In this document: piece after piece, positions 8,445 to 16,456 of the stretch
Layout of the letters: every line of letters starts with the position of its first letter
Position numbering within the stretch: the first letter of the stretch is position 1
Assembly: GCA_027307405.1 (NCBI GenBank)
Contig: DAHUXA010000007.1
Span: 1 to 44,268, forward strand
Direction of reading: 5' to 3'
DNA: 44,268 bases
Source of the DNA: Hyphomicrobiales bacterium
GTDB lineage: Bacteria > Pseudomonadota > Alphaproteobacteria > Rhizobiales > Xanthobacteraceae
The notes under the pieces: model-generated
Told to the model about the DNA's origin: nothing
The model's input: only the letters and a program-made list of their open reading frames with translations
Database searches by the model: none
Made by a program: the position numbers and the translations under genes

Positions 8445-11400
8445 ATGGCAGTTGGATCTACGGTGGCAAGTCGGTCCAATGCTCCGCAACGTCGCTATTT
8501 GACGATCCTTTTTTGCGACCTTGTGGGCTACACCGAGTTGTCCGAGCAGCTGGATCCCGAGGATTTGAGGGATTTACAGCTCCAGTATCAACGTCTTGCG
8601 CTGACAGTAATGGAGCGCTACGGCGGGTTTGTCGCTCAGTTCAGCGGCGACGGCGTGCTCGTATATTTCGGCTACCCGACTGCACACGAAAACGACGCCG
8701 AACGCGCGGTACGTGCCGCCCTTGAGCTTGGTGATCGCCTTCAGGAGCTCAACGCGGACCTTCGCGGTCAACAATTACCTGACATTTCTGTCCGCATCGG
8801 AATCCACACCGGCCTCATCGTAATTGGATCGGAATTGGCGAGCGGCGGCGCACAGGATCACAGCATCGTCGGCGAAGCCGCAAATCTGGCAGCGCGGCTT
8901 CAGGCTGAGGCCCCCATAAATTCGGTTGTCGTGAGTGGCGAAACCTTCGAGATGATTTCCGGGCTATTCGATTATGAATCACTCGGGCCCAAACGGTTTA
9001 AGGGTATCACGCGCATTATTCCAATCTACAAGATAACGAAACCGCGCGTTGGAATAGGGCGGGTTTACAATCGAGGGCGTCGCGGAGCACCTCAGTTTGT
9101 CGGCCGAGCGCAGTCGATAGGGCGAGTCGTAGCATGTTGGAACCACGCAAAGGAAAAATCGCAATGTGAAACCGTTCTTATTACCGGGGAGGCAGGAGTT
9201 GGAAAGACGCGGCTAGCAATCGAAATAATGAAGCAACCCGATCTGGGCGACGCGAATGTCCTGCAAATTCATTGCCATGACATTTTTGCGACCACGCCTC
9301 TTTATTCGATTGCAATGTTCATATGGGCAGAAGTCGGGCTGACGCTCGATGACGACAAAGCGGTTCGTGCGCAAAAGCTGAGGAATTTTTTGGACAACTT
9401 CGGACTCAGGAGTCCGGAAAACGAGGACATCATTACCAGTCTGCTTGGGATGTCGTTGATGTCGGCCACCGAAGCCAGTGCACCGACACCGTTTCTCTTC
9501 AAACGAAAGCAATTTGCGCTGTTGGGCGCGCTGTTTGAGCAGATGGCACGGAGGCAGCCGACGTTAATATGGGTCGATGACGTTCACTGGATTGATCCAT
9601 CTTCGGCCGAGCTGCTGCAGGAGCTTGTCAAGCGCTTGGAGAATACCCCCGCGCTGATGCTTCTCACGGGCCGATCCTTTCCAAAAAGTCCGAATCTTCC
9701 ACACACGGACAATGTCATCGAGCTTAGCCAGCTCAATGTCGACGAGTGCTACGAGCTTGCTCGGGCTATTCCGCGTGCTCAGAACCTTTCGGATGACGAA
9801 TTGATGCGCGCCGTCGAAGCCGCCGATGGCATACCGCTGTTCGTCGAATATCTTGTCCTGTCTTTAGTCGATCAAAAGGAGCAAGCATCAGGTGCGGCTC
9901 GGCGGCGGGGGGATCTGCCGCTGACCTTGGCTGCAATGATATCCGAAAGGCTCGATCGCGTTGCGGACGGAAGGCGAATTGTGCAAGCGGCGGCCTGCAT
10001 TGGACGGCCTTTTACTGCCGATTTTCTGGCGGCGCTTCTACAAGAAAGCCGCGCGAAGATCATTGAACCCCTGGAGTCGCTTATTGACGCCGAGATTCTG
10101 AGATCGAACCACGAAGATCGCGAGGTCCGGTTCGAGTTCAGGCACGCATTGCTGCAACGCGCTGCTTACGAATCGATGGTTCAGTCCGAGCGGCGTGCGA
10201 CGCACGCCAACATCGTCAAGGAATTGCAACAAGAAGGTGTCGCCGGGCTCTTTGGTCCCGAACTGATTGCCCACCATTTGACCGCGTCCGGGCAATTCCA
10301 GGAGGCAATCAAAACGTGGCTGGATGCCGGTACGAATGCTGCGCGGCGGTCGGCCCATATTGAGGCCATTGAGGATCTGCGGCGTGGCCTTAGCCTGTTG
10401 AACGAAATTTCGTCCCCCGAACTGCGCACTCAGCTGGAAATTAGCCTTCAGGCCGCACTCATCGGCTCCTTTATTGCAACACAAGGTCCGACCTCGTCCG
10501 ACTTGTCGGAATGCTGTCAGCGTGGCCTTGCTCTCTGCAAGCAAGGCGAGGCGACGCCGCTCGTGTTTGCGTTCCTATTTGGGCAATTCACCTTCGCCAT
10601 GTGCTGTGGCCGAGTCGACGACGCCGCACCCTTGGCCAAGCTTTTTCTCTCCTTGGCAACGGACAAATCCTATGACTCCGGCCGTGTCATCGGTCATCGC
10701 CTTATGGGGATGACACTTATTAACACCGGCGCGGCGTCAAAGGCCAAAGAGCAGCTCGAGCTTTCGCTTGCGCTGTATTCGGCTGAGCGTGACGCGGCGG
10801 CAACCCATATATTCGGTCAAAACACACAGGTTCATAGTCAGTCATTGCTGAGCATCGCACTCTTTTGCCTTGGCCAGGTTGATGAAGCTCTAAAAATTGG
10901 CCTTGACGCGCTTGAGGCTGCCGACTCGCTTCGCCACCCACAATCAACTGCATTGGCACAAGCCTACGTGGGTGGTTTGCTGTTTGGCCTGTGCGGCGCC
11001 ACACATGAGTTAAGGCGTGAGGCAGAGCAATTGATTGCAGTTTCCGATCAACACCGACTTGGCCCATTCCGTCTTTTCGGATCAGCCTTCCTGGGGTGGG
11101 CTTTATGCCAGGAAGGCGACCTCAAAAATGGCGCTGCCATGCTGAAGGAGGCGGTCGACAGGCTCGAGTCGATTAAGTTTAGGCTTTCAAACACGGCTCA
11201 TCTTGCAATTCTGGCTGACGCGCAGCGGCGCCAAGGACATGTCGAAGAGGCGAGGAAGACGTGCGACCGTGCGCTTGCGCTGGTTTCCGGCGGGACAGAT
11301 CGCTGGATCGAGCCGGAGGTACGTCGCGTCGATGCTCTGATCGAAAGCGATCAGAAACCCCCAAATACAGAAAAGATCGAGGCGAAATTCCGTAAGGCGA

Positions 11401-11600
11401 TCGATTGCGCAAAGAATCTAGGATTTCCCATTTTTGAGCTTCGTAGTCTGCTCAGTTTGCGGAATTTTCTCGGCCCCAGTCGAAAAAACATCGAGATCGA
11501 ATCCCGCATTAAAGAACTATCGAATTTTCAGAATCTCGACCGCCGTGTTGAGGCGGCCATCAAGACGCGGGGCTATAGTGTCCGCGCAGTGGCGCATTGA
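8445..11600 (+). CDS. Class III adenylate/guanylate cyclase fused to AAA ATPase and TPR-like region
   Basis: A large regulator of about 1051 residues. Residues about 18-200 form a class III cyclase catalytic domain: FCDLVGYTE (metal-binding Asp25), FSGDGVLVYFG (Asp69) and VGEAANLAARL with the transition-state Asn/Arg. A STAND/AAA-type ATPase follows with Walker A GEAGVGKT (248-255) and Walker B LIWVDDVHWID. The C-terminal half is helical and TPR-like. Such fusions occur widely in Bradyrhizobium relatives and are thought to sense partners through the TPR region; cAMP is the likely product. ATG 8445 follows only a weak ribosome-binding site; a TTG lies in frame at 8412. The methyltransferase gene begins 30 bp downstream, so the two may be co-transcribed. 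Confidence 0.9.
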   Translation: MAVGSTVASRSNAPQRRYLTILFCDLVGYTELSEQLDPEDLRDLQLQYQRLALTVMERYGGFVAQFSGDGVLVYFGYPTAHENDAERAVRAALELGDRLQELNADLRGQQLPDISVRIGIHTGLIVIGSELASGGAQDHSIVGEAANLAARLQAEAPINSVVVSGETFEMISGLFDYESLGPKRFKGITRIIPIYKITKPRVGIGRVYNRGRRGAPQFVGRAQSIGRVVACWNHAKEKSQCETVLITGEAGVGKTRLAIEIMKQPDLGDANVLQIHCHDIFATTPLYSIAMFIWAEVGLTLDDDKAVRAQKLRNFLDNFGLRSPENEDIITSLLGMSLMSATEASAPTPFLFKRKQFALLGALFEQMARRQPTLIWVDDVHWIDPSSAELLQELVKRLENTPALMLLTGRSFPKSPNLPHTDNVIELSQLNVDECYELARAIPRAQNLSDDELMRAVEAADGIPLFVEYLVLSLVDQKEQASGAARRRGDLPLTLAAMISERLDRVADGRRIVQAAACIGRPFTADFLAALLQESRAKIIEPLESLIDAEILRSNHEDREVRFEFRHALLQRAAYESMVQSERRATHANIVKELQQEGVAGLFGPELIAHHLTASGQFQEAIKTWLDAGTNAARRSAHIEAIEDLRRGLSLLNEISSPELRTQLEISLQAALIGSFIATQGPTSSDLSECCQRGLALCKQGEATPLVFAFLFGQFTFAMCCGRVDDAAPLAKLFLSLATDKSYDSGRVIGHRLMGMTLINTGAASKAKEQLELSLALYSAERDAAATHIFGQNTQVHSQSLLSIALFCLGQVDEALKIGLDALEAADSLRHPQSTALAQAYVGGLLFGLCGATHELRREAEQLIAVSDQHRLGPFRLFGSAFLGWALCQEGDLKNGAAMLKEAVDRLESIKFRLSNTAHLAILADAQRRQGHVEEARKTCDRALALVSGGTDRWIEPEVRRVDALIESDQKPPNTEKIEAKFRKAIDCAKNLGFPIFELRSLLSLRNFLGPSRKNIEIESRIKELSNFQNLDRRVEAAIKTRGYSVRAVAH

Positions 11601-11630
11601 TTTACTGGTCTGAGCATTGGAGCCGCCGAT

Positions 11631-12749
11631 ATGCTGGGTCGATTTGCCGGCCAGTTTGCAACCTCACCGGTCTCGTTTGAGATCGTGCTACCCGACAAGC
11701 AGGTGCAGCGGTTTGGACCCAACGATCCCGGCTTTCGCGTCGCAATCAAAAATCGCCAGGGTCTGCGCGCGATTAGAAGCGTCGATGAAGGTCAGATCGG
11801 TGATGCTTATCTCGCCGGCGATATTGATATTGACGGGGATATGCTGAGTCCCTTTGAGCTCAGGGGGGCGATGAAAGACTTTCATCCTGTAGTGGCCGCC
11901 TGGCGTTTCATCCAGCCGTTACTGTTCGGGCAGGTCCATACCAACAAGCGCGCGATCAGCGCCCATTACGACATTGATCCCGAGTTCTTCCTGAGTTTCC
12001 TGGATCCCGAAACGCCTTGTTATACTCAAGGGGTCTACGAAAACCCAAACGAAACGCTTAGTGCCGCCACGCTGCGGAAATTTGAATATTGCTTTGAAAA
12101 ACTTGAGCTTAAAGCGGGCGATCGTCTTCTCGAGATTGGTCCGGGTTGGGGAGCGTGGTTTGAATACGCATCGAAGCGGGGCGTCCACTGCACCGGGATC
12201 AGCAATTCGCAGGTCTCAATCGACTATCTAAGTCGACGCTCGAAACAGCTGGGGTTCGATTGGGAGCTGATCAAGGGCGATTTTCTGCAATACCAGACCG
12301 ACCGAAAATACAATGCGATTGTCATTATGGGTGTCATCGAGCACCTCCCGAATTACGCTGCGGTTCTGGACAAGTTCATGGCCTTGCTTGAGCCGGGCAG
12401 GCGCATCTTTCTGGATGGGAGCGCGTGCACGAAAAAATACGAGCTGTCATCGTTTATGGTCAAATATATCTATGGCGGCAATCACTCATTTCTTGTGTTG
12501 CACGATCTCCTCGACAAGATGTCAAGGACACCCCTGCGCGTACGGGAAATGTTTGACGACCGTTACAGCTACTTTCTCACGTTCCGGCAATGGGCGACCA
12601 ACTTCGATCAGCACCGTGAATTGGTCATTGAAAAATTTGGTGACTTCAACTACCGGCGCTTCCGATTGTACCTTTGGGGCGCGGCTTACGAATTCCTCAG
12701 CCGGAGCCTTGACTGCTATCGGATGATCATCGCGTACCCTAAGAAATAG
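11631..12749 (+). CDS. Cyclopropane-fatty-acid-synthase-like SAM-dependent methyltransferase
   Basis: A 372-residue protein. The N-terminal part resembles the helical lipid-binding domain of CFA synthases (GDAYLAGDIDIDGD near 57-70). AHYDIDPEFFLSFLD (111-125) corresponds to the family HYD...FY..FLD segment. EIGPGWG (168-174) is the SAM-binding glycine loop and GVIEHLP follows. CFA synthases methylenate double bonds of membrane phospholipid acyl chains, and relatives make branched or mycolic-type lipids. The C-terminal half departs from classical Cfa (for example GGNHSFLVLHDLL), so the methyl acceptor may differ. GGAG eight bases before ATG 11631 supports the start. It follows the cyclase on the same strand and converges on the P-loop membrane gene with 15 bp between them. 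Confidence 0.85.
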   Translation: MLGRFAGQFATSPVSFEIVLPDKQVQRFGPNDPGFRVAIKNRQGLRAIRSVDEGQIGDAYLAGDIDIDGDMLSPFELRGAMKDFHPVVAAWRFIQPLLFGQVHTNKRAISAHYDIDPEFFLSFLDPETPCYTQGVYENPNETLSAATLRKFEYCFEKLELKAGDRLLEIGPGWGAWFEYASKRGVHCTGISNSQVSIDYLSRRSKQLGFDWELIKGDFLQYQTDRKYNAIVIMGVIEHLPNYAAVLDKFMALLEPGRRIFLDGSACTKKYELSSFMVKYIYGGNHSFLVLHDLLDKMSRTPLRVREMFDDRYSYFLTFRQWATNFDQHRELVIEKFGDFNYRRFRLYLWGAAYEFLSRSLDCYRMIIAYPKK

Positions 12750-12764
12750 TCCTTCGCACGTCAC

Positions 12765-14012
12765 TCAGTAGAGTTTCCCGGATTTCCTGTCGACGTGACA
12801 TACACGTTGCACGGCTGTGGCCCGTGCTGCCCTTCGCGTCGTCGGAAGCAGCGTGCCGCGCTTTGGCTGCACGGCTGGTGGAGAGCTGAGTTCGACGACG
12901 ATGGGATCGCGCTTGCTGTCGAAGTGGTCGGCAAGAGCTTTGGCGAACTGAGCGAGCAGTGTTTCCAATTGGCTGCGCGGTGGCGGCGGGGAAAGATCTC
13001 CCAAGACCCAGATCGTGTGACAATTTTTTAGAACATCGGCGACAGTTCCCAGATCATGTTGAAGCATCGCCTTGAACCGTTCGAGGTTCGCTTCGTGCCC
13101 TTGTTCGTTGGTAGCAACCATAGGACCGACGCCGTCAATGATCACGACCTGGGACTGGCTCCACGGCCAATAAGAGATGGTCGTTGGCCCGGGATCGTCG
13201 GGGAAGGCGCTGCCCGTTACATTCGCGGCGAACTCAAGCAGGGAATCAAGGCTGAGATATCGGACTTTGTGTTTTTTGAATGCAAATTCGGTCCCGATGC
13301 CGGCTGCCATGGACGTTCGGCCTGATCCGATCGGGCCACCAATCACGACTTGGCATGCTTGGGTGAACGGCGGGGCGCCGTCGTCGATGAGTTTCTGCAA
13401 GAGTTTGGCTTCTGTCTCTTGGATAGTCAGCGCGGCAACATCAGCAAGGCGGAACAGATAGGGGAGCGATGCCTTTTGCCAGATTATTTTCTGCCGCAGC
13501 CACCAGGGTGCAAGGAGAACTGCAGCTACGGCGACGAACGCGCCGACCAGTAACGCTGGCGTAAAAGGCAAGTGAAAACCAAATCCAAGTACCGCGCCGA
13601 GTGCCATGTATGTTGCAGCCACGATCGCGTTCCAAAGCAGCAATCTGGAATCGAGCGGAAAGCGACCGGTCGCTTGTTTCACTGAACTGTTGTAGGCAGA
13701 CCATTCCCAAATCGCTGCGATGATGACAGCGATGATCAAGCCAGGCCAAAGACCCGTGTCATACTTGAATTCGGTCGCCCATCCGAAATACGCCATAACG
13801 AGGCCGCTCAGCGCGGTGGCAATGAAATTTAAGATGATGCCGATGCAGATGTGGCCAAACTGATCCGCCAGCCATGTGTAGGAATAGGTCGCAGCCGTCT
13901 GCACTTCCTTGCCGTAGGCATCGGCCCAAAACTGGTGCAGGAGATCTTTGGTGGTAAGCCTTGGGGCGCTCGGCCCGACTGGGTTGGCCGGTGCAGGCTT
14001 TATGGATGTCAT
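12765..14012 (-). CDS. Membrane-anchored P-loop NTPase-like protein with an arginine Walker A variant
   Basis: A 415-residue protein I cannot name. Residues about 54-170 hold four hydrophobic stretches likely to span the membrane (around 54-75, 88-104, 125-147, 152-172). From about residue 220 a soluble domain shows GPIGSGRT (226-233), a Walker A loop in which the usual Lys is Arg232, and a Walker B-like strand VVIID (289-293). VWVLGDLSPPPP-like sequence (about 335-345) resembles a sensor strand. The general look is AAA+/IstB-like, but nucleotide hydrolysis may be weak or lost. The C-terminus is basic. It is divergent from the Popeye-like gene, with 199 bp between starts. Confidence 0.7.
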   Translation of the reverse strand: MTSIKPAPANPVGPSAPRLTTKDLLHQFWADAYGKEVQTAATYSYTWLADQFGHICIGIILNFIATALSGLVMAYFGWATEFKYDTGLWPGLIIAVIIAAIWEWSAYNSSVKQATGRFPLDSRLLLWNAIVAATYMALGAVLGFGFHLPFTPALLVGAFVAVAAVLLAPWWLRQKIIWQKASLPYLFRLADVAALTIQETEAKLLQKLIDDGAPPFTQACQVVIGGPIGSGRTSMAAGIGTEFAFKKHKVRYLSLDSLLEFAANVTGSAFPDDPGPTTISYWPWSQSQVVIIDGVGPMVATNEQGHEANLERFKAMLQHDLGTVADVLKNCHTIWVLGDLSPPPPRSQLETLLAQFAKALADHFDSKRDPIVVELSSPPAVQPKRGTLLPTTRRAARATAVQRVCHVDRKSGKLY

Positions 14013-14211
14013 GATTGTCCACCCAGGTACGCAATTTCAAAGCTTACTGCGAATGCGGGCATAAAGAAATAAACAATTTTTAATCTCTGCCGGAGTGTGG
14101 AGTGACATTTATCCTGATCGGTCGACGCTGTATTAGTAGAGTCTCGCTGGCACCATAGTCCATGTGGCCAGCATTATGGCGGGCGGGCATCGATCGAGGC
14201 AGGGGAAGGAT

Positions 14212-14883
14212 ATGGAATTTTTCAGGCACACTGAGTGGCCCATGTGGTTTGGATATGCGGCCGTAGCGTCCAGCGTCATCACATGCGCTATGAAAACAAT
14301 GATTCCGTTGCGCGTCGTGAGTATGACCTGCAACGCGCTTTTCATTGTCTATGGATTTTTTGGCGGAATATATCCAACGCTCGTATTGAATTTAATTCTT
14401 CTTCCACTCAACACCGTACGCCTGCAACAAATGCGAAAACTGATCCAAGACGTTGAAGCCGCGGCATCCTATGGCGAAACGTCGATCGATTGGCTAAAGC
14501 CGTTCATGTCCCGGCTAAAGTTTCACAAGGGCGACATCGTATTTCGTAAAGGCGACGTAGCTGATGCAATGTATTACAGCGTCAGCGGTCGGTATCGCCT
14601 TTGCGAAATGGGAATTGAAATTCCAAGCGGTCAGGTCTTCGGCGATCTCGGGCTCCTCGCGCCGGGCAATCAGCGTACCCAGACAATCGAGTGCGTAGAA
14701 GACGGTGAGGCACTTACGGCGAGTTATCAGCAGGTCAAAGAGCTATATTTCCAGAATCCACAATTTGGATTTTACTTTTTACGGCTGACGAGCGAGCGCC
14801 TCTTCGAAAACATTGCCAGACTTGAACAGGAACTCGCGCGCAAGAATGAAGCGCTAGCGCAGCTCGGTCAAACGCCGGCGTGA
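14212..14883 (+). CDS. Popeye-like membrane protein with cyclic-nucleotide-binding domain
   Basis: A 223-residue protein with three closely spaced hydrophobic segments (about 11-28, 30-52, 53-68) followed by a cNMP-binding beta-barrel (about 90-185) and a C-terminal coiled coil (RLEQELARKNEALAQ). The barrel has FHKGDIVFRKGD and a phosphate-binding cassette at 143-158 (FGDLGLLAPGNQRTQT) that keeps Arg155 but has Asp in place of the usual Glu. No helix-turn-helix follows, so it is a membrane receptor rather than a transcription factor. This three-helix plus cNMP layout is that of Popeye-domain proteins. ATG 14212 is chosen for the purine-rich AGGGGAAGGA before it; an in-frame ATG 14164 is less likely. 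It may read cAMP made by the cyclase at 8445-11600 (inference). Confidence 0.8.
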   Translation: MEFFRHTEWPMWFGYAAVASSVITCAMKTMIPLRVVSMTCNALFIVYGFFGGIYPTLVLNLILLPLNTVRLQQMRKLIQDVEAAASYGETSIDWLKPFMSRLKFHKGDIVFRKGDVADAMYYSVSGRYRLCEMGIEIPSGQVFGDLGLLAPGNQRTQTIECVEDGEALTASYQQVKELYFQNPQFGFYFLRLTSERLFENIARLEQELARKNEALAQLGQTPA

Positions 14884-14949
14884 AGTTGGATTTTCAGGAG
14901 TTCCACCGCTCTCAGCCGACCTTTATCCCGTGCTTTCACACCATAAAAT

Positions 14950-14967
14950 TGTAAAACGCATTTTACA
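14950..14967. promoter_or_regulatory. Operator-like palindrome TGTAAAACGCATTTTACA
   Basis: Two perfect 7-bp arms (TGTAAAA / TTTTACA) flank a 4-bp centre, between the Popeye-like gene and the first PilZ gene, about 100 bp before the PilZ start. The stem is AT-rich with no T-tract, which fits a protein-binding site better than an intrinsic terminator. The form also fits TGT-N12-ACA, the consensus of the PpsR/CrtJ repressors, but many regulators use such dyads. Confidence 0.5.
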
Positions 14968-15011
14968 CGGATTTCAGATGAATTTCCGGGGTTGGCGTGC
15001 TACTTCGATAG

Positions 15012-15040
15012 TTGACATTGACTAAGGCGATTGTCACTTA
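15012..15040 (+). promoter_or_regulatory. Candidate promoter for the first PilZ gene
   Basis: A perfect -35 hexamer TTGACA (15012-15017) is followed after 17 bp by CACTTA (15035-15040), a weak -10. Transcription would start near 15047, about 20 bases before the GTG start of the PilZ gene. The palindrome at 14950-14967 lies about 45 bp upstream of the -35, so its occupant could act as activator or repressor. Confidence 0.4.
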
Positions 15041-15068
15041 ATCCGACGACGATTCTGGGCGTGGGGCC

Positions 15069-15308
15069 GTGGACGACAAACGAAACATCTTTCGTAAACG
15101 CGTACTCAAAACTGCGCACATCATTCTGAGCGACAGGGCGCCCAAACTTGACTGCGCGGTCCGGAATCTCTCGGACACGGGTGCATGCCTTCAGGTGTCA
15201 ACGACGTATGGCATTCCCGCAAGTTTTGACGTCGTTATTGAGGGGGAACGACGCTCTTGTCGGTCGATTTGGAGAACGGATACGAAAATAGGTATTACGT
15301 TCGATTAG
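15069..15308 (+). CDS. Single-domain PilZ protein
   Basis: A 79-residue protein that is just a PilZ domain. R5-x3-R9 (RNIFR) and NLSDTG match the two c-di-GMP-contacting motifs of the family (RxxxR and [D/N]xSxxG), so ligand binding is plausible. The beta-barrel core continues with GACLQVSTTYGIP and ends in GITFD. The start is GTG 15069. Single PilZ domains act as c-di-GMP adaptors that bind partner proteins; the partner is unknown. It is convergent with a second PilZ gene and shares many positions with it (a central C.V..L...GA..QV.TT.G.P pattern and a CR..W pattern), which points to an old duplication. Confidence 0.82.
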   Translation: MDDKRNIFRKRVLKTAHIILSDRAPKLDCAVRNLSDTGACLQVSTTYGIPASFDVVIEGERRSCRSIWRTDTKIGITFD

Positions 15309-15343
15309 GCTGCGGCTGCCTGCACGACGCCCTTTACAGTCAA

Positions 15344-15589
15344 TTATTCAAATGAAACACCGACCTTTTTGCCGTCGGTCCAGACCACTCTGCAATGTCT
15401 AGTTTCTATTTCGCCATCAACGGTGAGCCGAAAGACCTTCGGCAATCCGAAAGTGGTTCCAACTTGAATACCTGCGCCGGCCAGCGTCAGATCGTCTACG
15501 GTGCAGGGAAGTTCCTGTCCGGCCGGACCGAACCTGATGATTCCGCGTCTGTGCGTGGGGATGCGAGTGTCTTGTCTACGATCAGTCAT
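15344..15589 (-). CDS. Single-domain PilZ protein (paralogue of the neighbouring one)
   Basis: An 81-residue PilZ domain. R5-x3-R9 (RQDTR) is present, but the second motif reads DLTLAG, with Thr in place of the usual Ser, so c-di-GMP affinity could differ from the neighbour. The rest (GAGIQVGTTFGLP, CRVVWTDGKKVGVSFE) aligns well with the PilZ protein at 15069-15308, with which it is convergent across 35 bp. It lies 26 bp downstream of the zinc-ribbon gene on the same strand and may be co-transcribed with it. No clear Shine-Dalgarno precedes ATG 15589. Confidence 0.8.
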   Translation of the reverse strand: MTDRRQDTRIPTHRRGIIRFGPAGQELPCTVDDLTLAGAGIQVGTTFGLPKVFRLTVDGEIETRHCRVVWTDGKKVGVSFE

Positions 15590-15615
15590 TGTCGAGACAG
15601 ATCTTATTCAGCACG

Positions 15616-15828
15616 TTACGAGGCGCGTTGCGCCGTATCAGTTTCGTGCACAACGACGTCCGGTTTGCCGGGCAACATGTATGTTCGTGTTCGCTTGCAG
15701 GAGTAGCAGACGTAGGTATTTCGCTGCATGTTGCGCACGACCGGATGGGGCGTCACGGCAACATGGACCATAACCGTTCGACACTGCGGACAGATTGCAT
15801 CGGCATCGACTGAATTAGAAAGAGACAT
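15616..15828 (-). CDS. Small zinc-ribbon-like protein
   Basis: A 70-residue protein with two CxxC knuckles, CPQC near residue 13 and CYSC near residue 41, separated by about 25 residues and a basic linker. This is a zinc-ribbon arrangement. It carries no recognisable catalytic residues and its role is unknown; small zinc ribbons often bind nucleic acid or protein. It precedes the second PilZ gene on the minus strand by 26 bp. ATG 15828 lacks an obvious ribosome-binding site, which lowers confidence in the start but not in the ordered Cys pattern. Confidence 0.6.
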   Translation of the reverse strand: MSLSNSVDADAICPQCRTVMVHVAVTPHPVVRNMQRNTYVCYSCKRTRTYMLPGKPDVVVHETDTAQRAS

Positions 15829-15958
15829 GGGTCGTTACGCCAATGGTCCGCAGGGGCCTATGCTCAGTTTCGCCGGCATAGTCCCAATAAATTAAAATAG
15901 GAAGTTTAAGAATTCATTCATGAGCAAACAGGCTGATTTCTAAGGCTATTTGTTCAAG

Positions 15959-15997
15959 TCCCGGCCGAAACGGGAGCACAAAGTGGGTCAGCGACCC
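15959..15997 (-). terminator. Two tandem short hairpins after the small membrane protein gene
   Basis: TCCCG/CGGGA (15959-15963 with 15971-15975) and GGGTC/GACCC (15985-15989 with 15993-15997, loop AGC) form two perfect 5-bp stems just downstream of the minus-strand gene ending at 16031. Neither has a clear U-tract, so this may be a weak terminator or mRNA-stabilising structure. The rest of 15829-16030 shows nothing else I can name. Confidence 0.3.
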
Positions 15998-16030
15998 GAT
16001 TGTGTGCGCGCATTCGCCGTCACTGTGCAC

Positions 16031-16204
16031 TTATCGAGCGGCAACCGTTAACGTGTCAAAGACAATGGGTGAGGCGATCGCAACACCCAGTGCCAGGATG
16101 TAGAAGACAAGCCAGATAGTCGCGACGGCGCTGTCGGCGCGATTTTGGTTTTCGGGGGGCTCTGTACGTGAGCTTTTCCGATCCGCGTTGATGAATATAC
16201 GCAT
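16031..16204 (-). CDS. Small single-pass membrane protein (57 residues)
   Basis: A minus-strand frame from ATG 16204-16202 to TAA 16033-16031. It encodes a polar, charged N-terminal half (MRIFINADRKSSRTEPPENQ) followed by one strongly hydrophobic segment (IWLVFYILALGVAIASPIVF, residues about 30-49) and a short tail ending VAAR. GGAG six bases before the ATG is a good ribosome-binding site. Overlapping longer frames in this region (16048-16293, 16056-16268) lack both a sensible composition and such a signal. Topology is likely N-in with one transmembrane helix. Function unknown; its position between a c-di-GMP effector pair and a Crp-type regulator may matter. Confidence 0.6.
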   Translation of the reverse strand: MRIFINADRKSSRTEPPENQNRADSAVATIWLVFYILALGVAIASPIVFDTLTVAAR

Positions 16205-16456
16205 GGGCGATCTCCGTGCCCGAATCCGCTAGCATGGGTTTGCTCCCTGTGACGGTGAAGTAGCTCACATTGTGCCGGGCACTTTTTGAACACGCCTACC
16301 TGATGGTGGCGGTCGATTCGGGCTCAAGCCGGATAAAGCGTGCGGGGAAAGGGGTTTTTAGCGCTATGTTTTCAGCGCTCGCGGGCAATATGCTGCTGTG
16401 TCGTTCGATTTGTCGTATGATACGTTTTGTTGAAACTTGTTTCGGTGAACTGTGGC

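Noticed and set aside
16048-16293. 81- and 70-residue minus-strand frames
   Set aside because: They overlap the 57-residue membrane protein in other frames and lack a good ribosome-binding site or sensible composition.
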